A stretch of DNA of 64,000 bases from Microbacterium sp. Leaf288. GTDB lineage: Bacteria > Actinomycetota > Actinomycetes > Actinomycetales > Microbacteriaceae. A program made the position numbers and the translations under genes. The notes under the pieces were generated by a model. That model searched no databases. It was not told the DNA's origin and saw nothing but the letters and a program-made list of their open reading frames with translations. Where the stretch lies: assembly GCF_001422925.1 (NCBI RefSeq), contig NZ_LMNI01000010.1:1022993-1086992 (forward strand), read 5' to 3'. Of the stretch, positions 61,986 to 64,000 are shown piece after piece. The number at the start of each line of letters is the position of its first letter. Positions within the stretch are counted from its first letter, which is position 1.

Positions 61986-63565
61986 CGGATCAGAAGACTC
62001 CCTCCCCCCTGACGACGAGGGCGACGGATGCCTCGACCGGCGCGGACGCGCAGGCCGAGGCATCCACTCCTCCCGTGCAAGACACCCAGGGCACCCTCCC
62101 CCGCCGAGCACCGTGGAACCTGCAGCGCAAGCTGATCGTCACGGTGGTCGGCATCACGTCGTTCATCCTGGTGCTCGTCGCGGTGGCGACGAGCGCGATC
62201 CTGGGGCAGGTGCTCGAGCAGCAGCTCGACGCCGAGGTGAAGGCCGAGCGCCAGAGCGTCGAGTATCTGCGGGGCCCCGTCGCGGGAGGACTGACCGCGG
62301 AGCAGATCCTCGAGCAGCAACCGCGCCAGCCCGGCTACTTCCTCGCCGTGCAGTCGCTGCCGGGAGACGCCAGCGCGGCCGTCGTCGACCAGAACGGCGA
62401 CGTGGTCGCTCTGACCGACGACCAGATCACCGAGATCAACGACAGCGCTCAGGGGCAGCGCGGCCAGCTCGTCGTGACGATCGACGAACTCGGCACCTAC
62501 CGCATCGAAGGCGTGTCGTTCGGCGGCACGACCATCATCGTCGGCTTGTCGCGTGCCGGGATCACCGAGACCCTCACGCGCATGCTCATCACGATCGGCC
62601 TGCTCACCGCGGGCGGCCTGCTGCTGCTCGCCGTCGCGACCGCGTGGACGATCCGCCGAGGCCTCGCGCCCCTGCGCGCCGTCGCCGACACCGCGGCACG
62701 CGTGTCGGTGCTGCAGCTCGACCAGGGCGAGGTCTCGATCGCCGAGCGCGTCCCCGTGCGCGAGTCAGACCCGCGCACCGAGGTCGGCCGTGTCGGCGCC
62801 GCCCTCAACACCCTGCTCGACCACGTCGACGAGTCCCTCACCGCGCGCCAGCGCAACGAGGAGCGCATGCGCAGCTTCGTCGCCGACGCCAGCCACGAGC
62901 TGCGCACGCCCCTGGCGTCGATCCGCGGCTACTCGGAGCTGTCGCTCACCGCGCTCAGCCGCGGTCAGAGCACGGCCCTCGAGACGACCGAGGCGTCGCT
63001 CGAACGCATCCAGGCGCAGTCGCTGCGCATGACGTCGCTCGTCGAGGACCTGCTGCTGCTCGCGCGGCTCGACGAGGGCCAGGAACTCGTCTACGGCACG
63101 GTCGACCTGACGCGGCTCGCGATCGACGCGGTGAGCGACGTCACGCCGACCGGTCCCGACCACGAGTGGGTGCTCGAGGTCGGCGACGAGCCGGTGCTGA
63201 TCGCCGGTGACACCGGGCGCCTGCACCAGGTCGCCGCGAACCTGCTCGCCAACGCGCGCACGCACACGCCGGCGGGCACGACCGTCACCGTGAGCGTCTC
63301 TCGCAACGGCACGGAGGCGATCCTCCGCGTGCACGACGACGGCCCCGGCATCGATCCGTCCCTCACGGACGAGCTGTTCGAACGCTTCTCGCGCGCCGAC
63401 CGCTCCCGTGCCCGTCAGACCGGCGGCACCGGCCTGGGCCTCTCGATCGCCCGGGCGATCGTGGACGCGCATGGCGGCAGCATCCGTGTCGCCAGCACGC
63501 CCGGCGACACGACCTTCGAGGTCCGCCTGCCGGCCCGCCCCGCCGACCCGGTCGCGCACAGCTGA
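61982..63565 (+). CDS. Two-component sensor histidine kinase
   Basis: A 527-aa sensor. About 50 low-complexity cytoplasmic residues precede the first membrane segment (LIVTVVGITSFILVLVAVATSAIL). An extracytoplasmic domain of about 110 residues is followed by a second segment (MLITIGLLTAGGLLLLAVATAWTI), HAMP, and HisKA with H305 in VADASHELRTPLASIRGYSEL. The ATPase domain has NLLANARTHTPAG, DDGPGIDPSLTDELFERF and GGTGLGLSIARAI. It is coupled to the regulator by a 4-nt overlap. The signal is unknown; exporter-linked kinases often sense envelope stress or antimicrobials. Confidence 0.92.
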   Translation: MTDQKTPSPLTTRATDASTGADAQAEASTPPVQDTQGTLPRRAPWNLQRKLIVTVVGITSFILVLVAVATSAILGQVLEQQLDAEVKAERQSVEYLRGPVAGGLTAEQILEQQPRQPGYFLAVQSLPGDASAAVVDQNGDVVALTDDQITEINDSAQGQRGQLVVTIDELGTYRIEGVSFGGTTIIVGLSRAGITETLTRMLITIGLLTAGGLLLLAVATAWTIRRGLAPLRAVADTAARVSVLQLDQGEVSIAERVPVRESDPRTEVGRVGAALNTLLDHVDESLTARQRNEERMRSFVADASHELRTPLASIRGYSELSLTALSRGQSTALETTEASLERIQAQSLRMTSLVEDLLLLARLDEGQELVYGTVDLTRLAIDAVSDVTPTGPDHEWVLEVGDEPVLIAGDTGRLHQVAANLLANARTHTPAGTTVTVSVSRNGTEAILRVHDDGPGIDPSLTDELFERFSRADRSRARQTGGTGLGLSIARAIVDAHGGSIRVASTPGDTTFEVRLPARPADPVAHS

Positions 63566-63674
63566 GCCGAGGTCGTTCCTCGCTCGCCCAACGACCGGTG
63601 AGGGCAAAGAGCGGAAGAGCGCTCTGGCGCCCGAAGACGACACGCCTGCACCCGGCGCACACCACGGCGCGGCG

Positions 63675-64000
63675 TCAGTAGCCGCTGAAGGCGTCGGTGG
63701 TGATCGAGCGGGCTTTCTCGAGCGCGGGGGCGAGCTCGGCGATCAGACCCGCGGGCCCGGAGATGTACGCGTGGCGCGACGAGATGTCGGGCACCATCCG
63801 CACGAGGCCTTCGGCGTCGAGGCGGACCCCCTGCGCCCACACCCAGTGGGCCGGGAGGTCGGCGGGCCGGTCGCGCGTGAACACCACGACGCGGGCTCCG
63901 GATGCCTCGATCTCGTCGCGGTAGGCCAGCTCCGAGGAATCCGACGCGACGTAGACCAGGACCACGTCACGGTCGACGCCGTTGGCCGTCTCCTGGCCGA
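63675..64000 (-). CDS. C-terminal part of a ferredoxin reductase-like oxidoreductase, cut by window edge
   Basis: The last 108 codons are visible. The pattern VVLVYVASDSSELAYRDEI, then ARVVVFTRDRP, DISSRHAYISGPAGLIAELAPAL and the end ITTDAFSGY is that of the NAD-binding half of FNR-fold proteins: a nucleotide-binding strand, then the YISGP motif before a helix. The FAD-binding half lies beyond position 64000. The open frame continues to the edge, so the GTG at 63965 is not the start. Confidence 0.7.
   Translation of the reverse strand, partial: GQETANGVDRDVVLVYVASDSSELAYRDEIEASGARVVVFTRDRPADLPAHWVWAQGVRLDAEGLVRMVPDISSRHAYISGPAGLIAELAPALEKARSITTDAFSGY

Overview
This is a contiguous piece of a high-GC actinobacterial chromosome, almost certainly from Microbacteriaceae and most likely Microbacterium. 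The evidence is the strongly GC-biased third codon position, actinobacterial gene neighbourhoods (xseA-xseB-DUF4245-carbonic anhydrase-fumC; DUF4307-greA; eno-ftsB-DUF501; pth-rplY-mfd), a DUF6264-type protein beside ispH, and frequent short leaderless promoters. I count about 65 protein genes (two cut by the window ends) and one tRNA. I see no rRNA, prophage, insertion sequence, transposase, CRISPR array or integrated element. The window is ordinary core chromosome, and its unusual content is mostly regulatory DNA and small repeats.

Layout. 1-8.0 kb: ispH diverges from an xseA-xseB-DUF4245-carbonic anhydrase-fumC run, followed by a sensor kinase/response regulator pair. 8-17.5 kb: a Pro/Ala-rich exported protein, a PIN-PhoH ATPase, a class V aminotransferase, a cis-prenyltransferase, a hemolysin III protein, DUF4307-greA, and an AI-2E transporter coupled to threonine ammonia-lyase. 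17.5-25 kb: two convergent YcaQ/AlkZ-type winged-helix paralogues, LemA, a racemase-fold enzyme coupled to a sugar-lactone oxidase, a tRNA-Leu(UAA) and a type II NADH dehydrogenase. 25-29 kb: eno-ftsB-DUF501-S8 protease. 29-36.9 kb: small regulators and accessory enzymes (YtrA-type GntR with a DUF1648 partner, an AraC-type regulator, VOC, SGNH, OmdA-like, APC transporter, and a two-gene module under a tandem operator). 36.9-43 kb: nhaA-mazG-hisS, ppc and a tiny zinc-ribbon gene. 43-51.3 kb: a gamma-carbonic-anhydrase-like hexapeptide protein, glutamate dehydrogenase, mfd, pth and rplY. 51.6-56.2 kb: a gluconate module (FadR-type regulator, GntP, gluconokinase, Gnd) that takes gluconate through 6-phosphogluconate to ribulose-5-phosphate. 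56.3-64 kb: a BBE-type FAD oxidase, an epimerase-fold protein, a MacB/FtsX-type ABC exporter divergent from a response regulator/kinase pair, and the end of an oxidoreductase.

The most interesting signals are: (1) a TANNNT -10 hexamer 6-7 nt before the start codon of at least 18 genes, indicating widespread leaderless mRNAs; (2) a 68-bp palindromic element present twice, once between genes and once in frame inside mazG; (3) a tandem operator (two TGTCAA-N7-TTGACA dyads) over the promoter of an uncharacterised small-membrane-protein/HTH pair; (4) helically phased CATAGG repeats on both sides of the intergenic region between the ABC exporter and its neighbouring two-component system; (5) a tRNA-Leu(UAA) with a short variable loop; (6) paired YcaQ-type proteins, one of which lacks the catalytic QxD motif. 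Several further palindromic elements sit in intergenic gaps.
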